From Cryobacterium inferilacus (GTDB lineage Bacteria; Actinomycetota; Actinomycetes; Actinomycetales; Microbacteriaceae): 64,000 nt of DNA. Position 1 is the first letter of the stretch. The number at the start of each line of letters is the position of its first letter. Where the stretch lies: positions 231,438 to 295,437 of the forward strand of contig NZ_JAIEUL010000003.1 in the NCBI RefSeq assembly GCF_019599185.1, written 5' to 3'. Under the pieces are notes generated by a model, which had not been told where the DNA came from, did no database searches, and saw only the letters and a list, made by a program, of their open reading frames with translations. Made by a program: the position numbers and the translations under genes. This document shows, in pieces, positions 9,691-17,745 of the stretch.

Positions 9691-10182
9691 CTAACGCGAG
9701 GCGAGTACCTCCGCGACGAAACCCGCGGACCGCTCGCGCAGCATCCGCATCCGCTCCTCGCGGGCCGCGTCGACGTCGAAGCCGATGTAGGCCATCGTTG
9801 GGAGCTTCCGCACATTGGCCGAACACTGGAATTCGGCGCAGACCCAGATGGCGATGGTGTCGCCGTTGCGGCCGGCCGCCCCGGCCCGCTGAGCGCTGTA
9901 GAGCACCACCTCGTTGGGCAGCTTCACGTCGCGGCACCAGGAACACTGCGCGCGATGGCTCGGCGACGCATCCGCTTGCCGCAGCACGATACCGACGGGT
10001 TCGCCGTCGACGGGCACCACAACGTAGGAGCGCCGCTTGATTTTCGGGTCGACCCAGCCCAGGTAGTCCAGCGCGCTCCACTCGATCGTGTCGAAGCCGA
10101 CGGGCAGCGTGATGTCGGCGACGACCTTGCGGGATGCGTTGGCGAAGACGGTCTTGAGGGTGGCAGTGTCGAGCGGAAGCAT
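9691..10182 (-). CDS. FBP-domain protein (FusB-like, EF-G-binding, treble-clef zinc finger)
   Basis: A 163-aa protein with the FBP domain architecture: an N-terminal helical half and a C-terminal treble-clef zinc finger with CSWCRD (about residues 90-95) and CAEFQC (about 124-129) as ligand pairs. FusB/FBP proteins of Gram-positive bacteria bind elongation factor G on stalled ribosomes and can protect against fusidic acid; whether this actinobacterial homologue does is not known. It starts 8 bp after a TetR gene on the same strand, so the two form an operon, probably controlled by the palindrome at 10806. Confidence 0.78.
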   Translation of the reverse strand: MLPLDTATLKTVFANASRKVVADITLPVGFDTIEWSALDYLGWVDPKIKRRSYVVVPVDGEPVGIVLRQADASPSHRAQCSWCRDVKLPNEVVLYSAQRAGAAGRNGDTIAIWVCAEFQCSANVRKLPTMAYIGFDVDAAREERMRMLRERSAGFVAEVLASR

Positions 10183-10189
10183 ACGGGTC

Positions 10190-10789
10190 TCAATCAGTGG
10201 GTCGGTCGTCAGGTGGCGCGGCGGCCGTGGGCCAGTTGCGCAGAGAGGTGTCGATGGCGTCGAGCACGCGGGTCCAGCTGTCGGCGGCGGGCGGGTCGGA
10301 GTGGTCGAATCCCCCGCCGGATTCGAGCGCGACGAAGCCGTTGATGGCGCTGCCGAGCAGTCGCACGGCGTGCACTTCGTCGTCGGGGGTGAGGCCGTAG
10401 CCGCTCACAATGGCCTGGGCCGACCGGGCGATGACCCGACCCGCCGTGCGCTCGGCGGCCTCCGGCGTGAGCCGGCGCTGCGCGGCCTGCCAGCGGCCGG
10501 GGTGGGCAATGGCGTAGTCGCGCTGGGTCTGCGCGAAGGCGAACAGGGCGTCTCGACCGGACTTGCCGGGCAGGTCGGCGGCCAGGTTGTCGGCCAGTTC
10601 CTGGAGGGCGAGCGCCGTGGTCTGCTCGAGCAGGTCGTCGAGGCCATCGATGTGCGAGTAGATGCTCGCCGGGCGAACGTCGAAGTGGCGGGCGAGGGCC
10701 GAGACCGTCACGGCGCCCAGGCCGGCCTCGTCAGCGAGCTCGGCAGCGGCGCGCACCAGTTTGGCCTCGGTCAGTCCGGGTCGTTTCAC
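10190..10789 (-). CDS. TetR family regulator with WHG-type C-terminal domain
   Basis: A 199-aa regulator. The TetR HTH occupies residues about 8-55 (VTVSALARHFDVRPASIYSHI), and the C-terminal segment (AFAQTQRDYAIAHPGRWQAAQR) fits the TetR_C_33/WHG ligand-binding class. It precedes the FBP gene by 8 bp, so it likely controls both itself and FBP. A perfect 16-bp palindrome lies 17 bp upstream of its ATG and is the obvious operator. The inducing ligand is unknown. Confidence 0.88.
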   Translation of the reverse strand: MKRPGLTEAKLVRAAAELADEAGLGAVTVSALARHFDVRPASIYSHIDGLDDLLEQTTALALQELADNLAADLPGKSGRDALFAFAQTQRDYAIAHPGRWQAAQRRLTPEAAERTAGRVIARSAQAIVSGYGLTPDDEVHAVRLLGSAINGFVALESGGGFDHSDPPAADSWTRVLDAIDTSLRNWPTAAAPPDDRPTD

Positions 10790-10805
10790 GGGCGTCCAAT
10801 GAGTC

Positions 10806-10821
10806 GTAGGTAATTACCTAC
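10806..10821. promoter_or_regulatory. Perfect palindrome, probable TetR operator
   Basis: GTAGGTAATTACCTAC is a perfect 16-bp palindrome located 17-32 bp upstream of the TetR start codon at 10789. A second small palindrome, CCTATAGG (10824-10831), abuts it. The position over the promoter of the TetR-FBP operon fits autorepression. Confidence 0.7.
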
Positions 10822-10835
10822 AGCCTATAGGCAAA

Positions 10836-11335
10836 TTATGCGGTGAGGGTGCGCAGCCGAGCCAGGGTGGCGCGCAGCACCTCGGGCAATGGGCGCACAT
10901 CGCCGGCGTCGGGGTCCGCGTCGAGCCACTCGGTGAGGGCGGTCTCGAAGACGAGCACTCCGAACGGCGCCACGAGAGCGGCGGCCGCCGGGTCAACCTC
11001 CTCGGTCACGAGGGCGCTCTCGATGGCGGCGGCGAGCCGTGAGGATTTCAGCAACTCCCGCTCGCGCAGGCCCTCGTCCGACCGGATGATGGATCGGCGC
11101 ACGATCATGCCGCGACGCCAACCGTCGAAGTTCTCGGCCGTCACGGTTTCGAGCCCGAACATCACCAGCCCCAGTGGCGTGAGTCCGGTCGGAGCGGAGG
11201 CCAGCACCGTGGCGACGACGATGGGGAATTCCCGGTCCCGCAGGAACAAGACCTCACGCATATCGGCGAAGTGCCGAAAGAAGGTGCGCGTGGTCAGGCC
11301 CGCCCGCTGGGCGATCTGCGGCACGGTGGGCGGCA
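10836..11335 (-). pseudogene. TetR family regulator, 5' end lost
   Basis: Residues from TVPQIAQRAGLTTRTFFRHFADMREVLF onward match the recognition helix and helix 4 of a TetR regulator and continue into a plausible C-terminal ligand domain to 10836. Helix 1 and most of helix 2 (the usual 25-30 N-terminal residues) are missing: upstream of about 11335 the DNA instead encodes, on the opposite strand, the tail of a dehydrogenase. The frame stays open to an ATG at 11411, so a chimeric protein could be made, but its DNA-binding domain would be incomplete. Confidence 0.78.
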
Positions 11336-11586
11336 ACGTGGCGCTGCAGGCGCGCTGCCTCGTGCACGGCATCCGCGCCAAGTTCGTCTGGGGCAGTTCG
11401 CTGATGACCAACGAGGTCGGCCCGATGCTCTGGTCCGACTTCTTACCGGCCGCCCTCGCGGACGGCCGCTATCAGGCGGCACCGACGGCGGAGGTCGTGG
11501 GTGTGGGGCTCGAGCAGGTGCAGCCGGCGCTGGACACCCTGCGCCGCGGCGTCTCCGCCCGCAAGCTCGTGGTGAGCCTGACCTAG
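11336..11586 (+). pseudogene. C-terminal remnant of a zinc-binding dehydrogenase/quinone reductase
   Basis: About 83 residues (ALQARCLVHGIRAKFVWGSS to SARKLVVSLT) match the C-terminal end of NADPH:quinone reductase/zinc-type alcohol dehydrogenases, including the SDFLPAALADGRY segment and the closing G(V)SARKLVV motif. The catalytic and Rossmann parts are missing; the upstream DNA at about 11335 switches to the antisense of a TetR gene. No credible start codon or ribosome binding site remains. Confidence 0.75.
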
Positions 11587-12701
11587 CCGAGCGGCCCGGC
11601 AGCCGGCAGCAGCGTGAACTCAGCCCGGCCAGAAGCCACCCCGTTCACCTGCACCTCGAGGGCGTGCTCGCCGGGGTGGTAGCGCCGGGTGGTGATGGCC
11701 CGGAATGAGTGCGTCCGGGCCAGCCGCACGGTTTCGCCGGGCGCCAGGGTCACGGTGCTGAGCTTGAAGGTCTTGCCGGTGAGACTGCCGTTGGCCTTCT
11801 GGTGGTGCATCACGTAGTCAACGGCGAGGCGGGCCGGGTCGGCGCCGGCGTTGCGGATGCCGACGGTGAAGCCGATCGCACCGCCGAACTCCACGGTCTG
11901 GGCGTCGAGCACAGGGCCGGTCACCTGCACCTCCGCCGGGTGAAAACCCAGCTGCGCGAGGGCCTGCGGGTGGCCCTTCTTGACCAGGGTGCGCAGGGCG
12001 TGCTTGACCAGCTGGGCCGTGTTCTCGTCGGGTGCGGCCAGCCAGGTGGCGGTGGTCGCGACCACGAGCTCCGGCTGCTGCCGGCTGAGGTCGTTGAGGT
12101 GGTTGGCCACCGAGCGGCGCACCACCTCGTCCTCGTCGCGGTACAGCGCGTGCAGCACCGGCAAAGTCAGGGTGGGGTCGGCGAGGATCGCGGGCACCCG
12201 CACGGCCCAAGGCAGGAACGGCCGGGTGCCCTCGGTGGCCAGCCGCCGCACGGCCGGGTCGGTCGAGCCGGTCCAGCCGAGCACGATCGGCATGGCCCGG
12301 TCGATGTCATGGTTGAGCAGCGGACGGATGGCGAACTCGGCGGTGAGCCGCGGGGTGAGTGCGGCGAGCATCCGCATACCGTCGTCGAATGCGGCCTCGG
12401 TGCCGGCCTCGATGGCCTTGGCGGCGATCGCGGTGGTGACCGGCCAGATCAGCCAGCCGGTGAACGGCAGGGCGCCGGAGGCGGCGGCGCGGATGGTGGC
12501 GGCGAACGAGTCGTAGTCGCCGGGCAGATCGGCCAGCAGGGCATCGCGCAGCAGGTCGCTGCGCTCCCGCAGCGACAGCGGGCCGAGGGCATCCGCGGCG
12601 GCGGGCAGCGCGGCGAGCCCCGCTTGCGGCGCGGCGGCTTGAATCGCCGCGGCGAGCGCGCGCGCCGTGGGCACTCCGATGAGTTCGTCGGCGAATGGCA
12701 T
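11583..12701 (-). CDS. DNA alkylation repair (AlkD/HEAT-repeat) family protein
   Basis: A 372-aa protein made mostly of helical HEAT-like repeats (residues about 50-260), with YRDEDEVVRRSVANHLNDLSR and ALRTLVKKGHPQAL as characteristic helices of the AlkD-like DNA glycosylase superfamily. The last 100 residues form a beta-rich domain (VTGPVLDAQTVEFGGAIGFTVGIRN onward) that is common in the actinobacterial subgroup. AlkD removes bulky or cationic alkyl bases without base flipping; activity here is inferred. The ATG at 12701 was chosen because the open frame upstream is low-complexity. Confidence 0.78.
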   Translation of the reverse strand: MPFADELIGVPTARALAAAIQAAAPQAGLAALPAAADALGPLSLRERSDLLRDALLADLPGDYDSFAATIRAAASGALPFTGWLIWPVTTAIAAKAIEAGTEAAFDDGMRMLAALTPRLTAEFAIRPLLNHDIDRAMPIVLGWTGSTDPAVRRLATEGTRPFLPWAVRVPAILADPTLTLPVLHALYRDEDEVVRRSVANHLNDLSRQQPELVVATTATWLAAPDENTAQLVKHALRTLVKKGHPQALAQLGFHPAEVQVTGPVLDAQTVEFGGAIGFTVGIRNAGADPARLAVDYVMHHQKANGSLTGKTFKLSTVTLAPGETVRLARTHSFRAITTRRYHPGEHALEVQVNGVASGRAEFTLLPAAGPLG

Positions 12702-12857
12702 GAGACTCCTGGCGGTGGGCAGTGCGGTTGGAAGTGCGGCGGGCAGTGCGGTGAGGATTCCAGCGTGGCACACCGGCCGACCGGTACTCACAGTGCCTGT
12801 TGCAGGTGCGGCCCGCTGGGTAGCGTCAACGCTAGGCAGACACGAATGGAGCCCCGG

Positions 12858-13238
12858 ATGAGCGACTGGACCGCAGACGAACTCACTCGCATCGGCGCGG
12901 CCGAGGAGCTGAAGGTTGCGTCCACCCGCGCCGACGGCACCCTGCGCCCCTACGTCACCATCTGGGTGGTGCGCGTCGGCGACGAGATCTACATCCGCTC
13001 GGCCTATGGCGCGACCAACCCGTGGTTCGTGCGGGCCAAGACCAGCGGCACCGGTCGCATCCGTGCCGGCGGAGTGGAGAAAGACGTCACCTTCACCGCG
13101 GCGGCGACGGATGCGCACACCGCCATCGACGCGGCCTACCACGCCAAGTACGACCGTTACGGCCCCGCCATCGTGGGGACCGTGACCGGGGCGGATGCCG
13201 CGGCGACGACGTTCCGGCTCAGCCCGCGCGACAGCTGA
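12858..13238 (+). CDS. DUF2255 family protein
   Basis: A 126-aa protein beginning WTADELTRIGAAEELKVAS and containing RPYVTIWVVRVGDEIYIRSAYG, the hallmark of DUF2255, a small split-barrel family related to flavin- or F420-binding deazaflavin-dependent nitroreductases. Function is unknown. The ATG at 12858 is preferred; another in-frame ATG lies at 12846. It is divergent from the AlkD-like gene and convergent with the EamA transporter. Confidence 0.8.
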   Translation: MSDWTADELTRIGAAEELKVASTRADGTLRPYVTIWVVRVGDEIYIRSAYGATNPWFVRAKTSGTGRIRAGGVEKDVTFTAAATDAHTAIDAAYHAKYDRYGPAIVGTVTGADAAATTFRLSPRDS

Positions 13239-13256
13239 CCCGCCGTCGCTCGGTCG

Positions 13257-14237
13257 CTACAGGCGGAGTTTTTCGCGACGGGCCGTGGTTTCGCGGACTG
13301 AACTCGGCGTGTCCCGAGATTCTCCCCCTATACGTTCGGGGCGGCGGCGGGCGGGCGCGATCGCGCCGGCCCCGAGCACCAGCCCGACCAGGGTGGCGGG
13401 CGTGAACGGGTCGCCGAAGAGCAGAGTGCCGGCGACGGCGGTGGTGGGCGCGACCAGGTAGAGCAACGCGTTGAGGGCGGTGATACCCAGGCGACGCAGC
13501 AGGTACCAGTAGAGCGCGTAGGCGATCAGGGTGGGGAACACGGCGATGAGCACCGTGGAGAGCCAAAAACCGCTCGTGGCCGGGGGGACCAGCGCGCCGG
13601 AGAGGGCGGCCATCACCGTCACGGCCACGAGGGCGACGGCGGCGTGGGTGGTCAGGGTGGCGAAGATGCCGAGTCGGGCGGTGGTGCGCCGCTCGAGGAA
13701 GGTGGCCGTGACCAGACTGGCCAGCGAGACCAGCGGCAGCAGGTACGCGGGGGTCGGCGACCCGGATGTGGTCGCCGACGCATCCGCCGCCACGATCAGC
13801 ACCACCCCGATAGCGCCGAGCACCAGGCCCAGCCACTGCAGCGCGCGCACCCGCAGGCCCAGGAGCGGCCCGACCAGGGTGGCCACCAGGAGAGGCTGCA
13901 CCGCGTCGATGAGGGCCGTGGTGCCGGCCGACACCCCGGCGGCCACGGCCAGGTAGATGGGCAGCACGTAGCCCACCTGGGCGAAGAGGCCGATGGTGAG
14001 GTGCGGGCGGATGTCCCGCCAGGCCGGCCAGATGGCGCGGGCACGCAGCCGAATGGCCAGCATCCCGACCGCGAGAATCGCCGCAACCACGAGGTAGCGC
14101 CACACCAGCACGGTCAGCACCGGGGCGGTGTCGGTGCCGACCTTGGCGATGATGAAACCGCTGCTCCAGGTCAGCACGAAGGCGGCGGAGGCTCCGACCA
14201 GCAGCAGTCGCCGGGGTATACCGATCTGTGTACTCAT
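13257..14237 (-). CDS. EamA/DMT superfamily transporter
   Basis: A 326-aa membrane protein with ten predicted transmembrane helices arranged as two EamA repeats (VLTWSSGFIIAKVGTDTAPVL opens repeat 1, and PTLIAYALYWYLLRRLGITALNALLYLVAPTTAVAG closes repeat 2). Members export metabolites or drugs; the substrate here is unknown. The last 30 residues are hydrophilic. It is divergent from a TetR gene with a shared palindromic operator between them (14245-14264), so it is probably induced by the TetR ligand. Confidence 0.9.
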   Translation of the reverse strand: MSTQIGIPRRLLLVGASAAFVLTWSSGFIIAKVGTDTAPVLTVLVWRYLVVAAILAVGMLAIRLRARAIWPAWRDIRPHLTIGLFAQVGYVLPIYLAVAAGVSAGTTALIDAVQPLLVATLVGPLLGLRVRALQWLGLVLGAIGVVLIVAADASATTSGSPTPAYLLPLVSLASLVTATFLERRTTARLGIFATLTTHAAVALVAVTVMAALSGALVPPATSGFWLSTVLIAVFPTLIAYALYWYLLRRLGITALNALLYLVAPTTAVAGTLLFGDPFTPATLVGLVLGAGAIAPARRRPERIGGESRDTPSSVRETTARREKLRL

Positions 14238-14244
14238 TCGGTCG

Positions 14245-14264
14245 AGTATACAGAACGGTATAGT
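14245..14264. promoter_or_regulatory. Inverted repeat between EamA and TetR genes, probable operator
   Basis: AGTATAC-AGAAC-GGTATAGT forms an imperfect inverted repeat (arms match at about 7 of 8 positions). It begins 8 bp upstream of the EamA start codon and ends 7 bp upstream of the TetR start codon, so it would overlap both promoters or ribosome binding sites. This is the geometry of a TetR repressor controlling a divergent transporter. Confidence 0.6.
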
Positions 14265-14270
14265 TGAGAC

Positions 14271-14894
14271 ATGACCACCGATATTCAGCCCGAGGCGATA
14301 CCGCACTACACGCCGGGCGCCGAGAGGCTGCTGGCGGCGGCGTCCGACCTCTTCTATCGCGAGGGCATCCACGCCGTCGGCGTCGACACCATCGCGGCGG
14401 CCGCCGGGGTGACCAAGAAGACCCTGTACGACAGGTTCGGGTCGAAGGAGGCCCTGGCCGTCGCCTACCTGCGCGGCCGGGATGCGCGCTGGCGGGAGTT
14501 CCTGGAGCAGGAACTGGCGCACTCGCCGTCCGGCAGCGTGGACCGCGTCCTCGCGGTGTTCGACATTTCGGCCCGCTGGGCGGTTACCAACAGCGCCAAG
14601 GGCTGCAGCGCCATCAACGCGCGGGCCGAGACGAACGACCCGGCACATCCGGTGGCCGTCGAGGCCATTCGGCAGAAGAAATGGATGCGGGACGTCTTCG
14701 CTCGACTCTGCCGCGAGGCCGGCGCGACCGACGCGGACCGGGTGGCCGACATGCTGATGCTGCTCTACGAGGGTGGCCTGGTGACCGTGGGCATGGGCAC
14801 CTTCGCCGACCCGTTCGCCGCCGGGCGCGCCGCGGCCGCCGCGATTCTCCACGCCATCGCCCTCACGAGCGGGAGCCCCGCGCCGGTGGCGTGA
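14271..14894 (+). CDS. TetR family regulator
   Basis: A 207-aa repressor. The HTH spans residues about 18-65 (LFYREGIHAVGVDTIAAAAG then TKKTLYDRFGSKEAL). The C-terminal segment (GCSAINARAE, then FADPFAAGRAAAAAILHAI) resembles regulators of the AcrR/YxaF-like group controlling efflux or reductase genes. It is divergent from the EamA transporter with a shared inverted repeat, which suggests that this transporter is its target. Confidence 0.9.
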   Translation: MTTDIQPEAIPHYTPGAERLLAAASDLFYREGIHAVGVDTIAAAAGVTKKTLYDRFGSKEALAVAYLRGRDARWREFLEQELAHSPSGSVDRVLAVFDISARWAVTNSAKGCSAINARAETNDPAHPVAVEAIRQKKWMRDVFARLCREAGATDADRVADMLMLLYEGGLVTVGMGTFADPFAAGRAAAAAILHAIALTSGSPAPVA

Positions 14895-14921
14895 CCTCGC
14901 CGCATCCGATAGGTTTCATTT

Positions 14922-15422
14922 ATGGAAAGCGATAGCCGGCCCGAAGCGTCCACAGCTGCTGAGCTGCGCGAGCGCGCCGCCGTCATCAACCGGTCGACGC
15001 TCGCACCACACACGGATGGAAGCGGCGTGAGCTGGTGGGCGGTGGTCGCGGCGAGCGCGCTCAACACGGTTCTGGCGTGGTTGCTGTTTCTCATCGTTCG
15101 CGACGAGGTGCTCTGGCTCCTCTGGGTGCTGCTGCTCGTTCCGCTCGCGGCACCACTCGGCTGGAGCTTCGCGTCCCGACTGGTGCGGCGCCGGTACGGG
15201 GTGGCTCCCGTCCAGAACAACCAGCCCCGCGAACTGCAGAGATTTCAGACCCGGGCGGTGATCCTGAGCGCCCCACTGGAGCTGGGCATCCTGGCCCTGG
15301 TCATTTTCGCGCCGATCTGGGTGGCACTGCCGGCCACGTTCGTGGCGTCGAGCGTGGTGTTCGGCCTGATCTGGCGTGCGTACGAGCGCACGGCCAGGCG
15401 GATCGGTGCGAGCGCCGGATGA
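14922..15422 (+). CDS. Small integral membrane protein of unknown function
   Basis: A 166-aa protein with a hydrophilic N-terminus of about 35 residues and four predicted transmembrane helices (around residues 38-60, 62-85, 112-130, 132-152). I do not recognise the family. Its stop overlaps the start of a winged-helix regulator (ATGA), so the pair is translationally coupled; this arrangement is seen where a small regulator controls a membrane protein operon. Confidence 0.7.
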   Translation: MESDSRPEASTAAELRERAAVINRSTLAPHTDGSGVSWWAVVAASALNTVLAWLLFLIVRDEVLWLLWVLLLVPLAAPLGWSFASRLVRRRYGVAPVQNNQPRELQRFQTRAVILSAPLELGILALVIFAPIWVALPATFVASSVVFGLIWRAYERTARRIGASAG

Positions 15423-15709
15423 CCACTGCCGGTCTGGACCCGGTGATCCACCCGGTCAAGCGCCTGGCCGCGATGTCGATCCTGGCCAACTCGCACAGCG
15501 TGGAGTACTCCTACCTGCGCGAGCGGCTGGAGATCAGTGATTCCGACCTGTCCAAGCAGATGAAAGCCCTGGTCGACGCCGGATACGTGCAGACGCGTAA
15601 GACGGGCATCGGCCGGGGCGGCAGCACGATCTTCGCCATCACCGCCCTGGGCCGTACCGCCTACACGACCTACCTCGACCGGTTGCGCGGGTTGTTGGGC
15701 GGCCGGTAA
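15419..15709 (+). CDS. Winged-helix transcriptional regulator (HTH_34/MarR-like)
   Basis: A 96-aa single-domain regulator: HPVKRLAAMSILANSHSVEYSYLRERLEISDSDLSKQMKALVDAGYV is the winged helix-turn-helix of the DUF/HTH_34 class, followed by the wing KTGIGRGGSTIFAITALGR. Family members usually regulate the adjacent membrane-protein gene, and this one overlaps that gene by 4 bp (ATGA). Confidence 0.85.
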   Translation: MTTAGLDPVIHPVKRLAAMSILANSHSVEYSYLRERLEISDSDLSKQMKALVDAGYVQTRKTGIGRGGSTIFAITALGRTAYTTYLDRLRGLLGGR

Positions 15710-15757
15710 CGCGTTCAGGTCTCCCCGTCGACCCCGACCACGAGGCAGGATAGGCGG

Positions 15758-16468
15758 GTGAGCGACATGATGACGATCGGGGATTTCTCCCGCGCGACCC
15801 GCCTCAGCTCCAAGACGCTGCGGTTCTACCACCGGGTCGGCCTCCTCGCACCTGCCCGGGTGGATCCCGTCAACGGCTATCGCATGTACACCGCAGACCA
15901 GATCAACGACGCCCAGGTGATCCGTCATTTCCGCTCGCTGGACATGCCCGTGCAGCTCATCGGCGAGGTCCTCGCCGCGCCCGGCATCACGGCCCGCAAC
16001 GACCTGATCGCCGGGCACCTCACCCGACTGCAGGCCCAGCTCGACGAGACCCGGGCGGCGGTGGCCGGCCTGCAGGGGTTGCTCGCACCGCCGGCGACGA
16101 CGCCGGAGATCACGCACCGAAGCGAGCCCGCTATGCCGGCACTCGTCATCCGCGCCACCATAGATCTCACCGACCTCGGCGACTGGTACACCGAGGCAAC
16201 CCGGGAACTCGCGCGGCTGCTGCAGGTCACTGGCCTGCACCCGGCCGGACCCCGGGGCGGCCTGTGGGACACCGACCTGTTCCTGCACGAGCGGGGCACC
16301 GCAACCCTGTTCGTTCCGGTCGCCGCGCTCACGGACCCCCGGGCAGACCTGGGCCGGGCGCAGGTCGAGCTACTCCCGGCGGTGGATCGCGCAGGTGCGC
16401 GTCAGCAGCCTGAACCATCCGCACGTACCGCCCGGGCGTGGTGCCGGACACCGCACGGAACTCATTGA
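15758..16468 (+). pseudogene. MerR family regulator, effector domain cut short
   Basis: Residues about 5-75 form a MerR winged helix (MTIGDFSRATRLSSKTLRFYHRVGLL) followed by a dimerisation helix; a GyrI-like effector-binding domain begins around residue 125. This domain breaks off after AQVELLPAV (about 16385), roughly 70-80 residues short of its usual end. The remaining 27 residues are an unrelated reading of the antisense of an AraC gene. The GTG at 15758 or the ATG at 15767 could be the start. DNA binding may be intact, but ligand sensing probably is not. Confidence 0.75.
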
Positions 16469-17249
16469 TCAGGTCCGCCTGATCCACGTAACCGAGGTCC
16501 GCGGCGATGCCCGCCATGCTCGCGCTCGACTCCGAGAGTCGGCGCACCACTTCCTGCAGCCGGATGCGCCGTGCGACATCGTTGGGCCCCAGCCCGAGTG
16601 TGCACCGCAGGGCGCGTTGCAGAGTGCGTTCGCTCGTGCCCAACTCCGCCGCCACGGCGCCACCCGAGCGCACCTGGGGGCTGGCGGTGAGCAGGCGCAC
16701 CGCCGCATTCGCCAGGCCCTGGGCCGGCGCGGGCGGATGCTCGCGCAACGCCTCCCTGACCCGTTCGTCGGCGGCCCGCGCGCGCAGCTCGGTGGTGGGT
16801 TCGGCCGCGATCCCGCGCAGGAGCTCGAACAGTCGCCCGTCCACCTGCGGGGAGATCTCCTGCTCGGCCGCGAGCCGGAGCGGATCGAGGTCCGACAGCA
16901 CGGCGAGTCCGGCCGGCCGCAGGCGGATCGCGAAGACCGACCCCGCTCCCTGGATCACCCGGGACCACGCCCGGGGCCGCACCGTCGTCACGACGAATGC
17001 CGCCGGCACATCCCCTGCCTCGATGCTGAACGTGATCGCCGGGAAGTCGACGATCCGCTGGTTGACCTGCTCGCCCGGCGGCAGCCTCCAGTTCACCGAC
17101 CAGTAGGTCTCGACGACGTCGCTGAGCCCGGCCGCCGGCTCAACCCATTCGGCCGAGAACCTGGCCAGGTTCGACGGCACGAGCACGCCTGAGCGCTCGT
17201 CGGCATCGATCCTGCGCCTCATGGCGTCCATCGTGGCGCGATTCTGCAA
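16329..17249 (-). CDS. AraC family regulator
   Basis: A 306-aa regulator with an N-terminal sensor domain (residues about 25-175, DUF6597-type) and a C-terminal double helix-turn-helix (about 190-270: SERTLQRALRCTLGLGPNDVARRIRLQEV and IAADLGYVDQADLINEFRAVSGTTPGRYVR). The last 25-30 residues, Pro/Gly-rich, are read through the sense strand of a broken MerR gene, and probably replace the native C-terminus or run past a lost stop. The core domains are complete, so it may still work. Confidence 0.83.
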   Translation of the reverse strand: MQNRATMDAMRRRIDADERSGVLVPSNLARFSAEWVEPAAGLSDVVETYWSVNWRLPPGEQVNQRIVDFPAITFSIEAGDVPAAFVVTTVRPRAWSRVIQGAGSVFAIRLRPAGLAVLSDLDPLRLAAEQEISPQVDGRLFELLRGIAAEPTTELRARAADERVREALREHPPAPAQGLANAAVRLLTASPQVRSGGAVAAELGTSERTLQRALRCTLGLGPNDVARRIRLQEVVRRLSESSASMAGIAADLGYVDQADLINEFRAVSGTTPGRYVRMVQAADAHLRDPPPGVARPAPGPGLPGGP

Positions 17250-17318
17250 TACCTGAAGAGAGAAGGAGAGAAATGTTGGGGAGGTGAAGAGTCACTCCGA
17301 CGGCAGATTGGCACGAAC

Positions 17319-17735
17319 ATGATCACTCTCAGCGACATCAACTGGTGGGCCGTGCTGCTCGCCACATTCGGGTACTACGTTCTCGGGGCGCTGTGGTTCA
17401 CCCCGCTCTTCGGCCGCGCCTGGGACCGTTCGATCGGTTACGACCGGGCGGCCACCTCGGTGCGGTTCCCGGTCTCGTACTACGTGGTCCCGCTCATCGG
17501 CGCCGCGATCGGCACCCTCGTCGTCGCCATCTTCACTGCATTGATCGACCCGGGCACCCTCCTGGGTTCGGCGGCGGTGGGGGTGGGGGTCGGTGGGGCG
17601 ATCGCCGGGGCCACACTCACGAACGCGCTGACACCGCACACGCCCAATCCCTACCTCTTCGCCGCGATCATGGGCGGCTACCACCTCGTCGGCTGCACCC
17701 TGGTGGGGCTGATCCTCGGCACGTTCGCCGGCTAG
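17319..17735 (+). CDS. DUF1761 family membrane protein
   Basis: A 138-aa protein with four transmembrane helices and the family opening INWWAVLLATFGYYVLGALWFTPLFGRAW. DUF1761 proteins have no established function. A Gly/Val-rich helix (AAVGVGVGGAIAG) is conserved in the family. It is divergent from the AraC gene and convergent with the biotin carboxylase gene, 10 bp away. Confidence 0.85.
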   Translation: MITLSDINWWAVLLATFGYYVLGALWFTPLFGRAWDRSIGYDRAATSVRFPVSYYVVPLIGAAIGTLVVAIFTALIDPGTLLGSAAVGVGVGGAIAGATLTNALTPHTPNPYLFAAIMGGYHLVGCTLVGLILGTFAG

Positions 17736-17745
17736 CGGTGAACGG

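Noticed and set aside
12713..12757. Short GGCAGTGCGG-like repeats upstream of the AlkD-like gene
   Set aside because: Only three imperfect copies; no regulatory or mobile structure. Reported here only because it makes the frame look open upstream of the true start.
11709..12857. Long plus-strand frame running into the DUF2255 gene
   Set aside because: Only the last 126 residues (from 12858) match a family; the rest is antisense to the AlkD-like gene.
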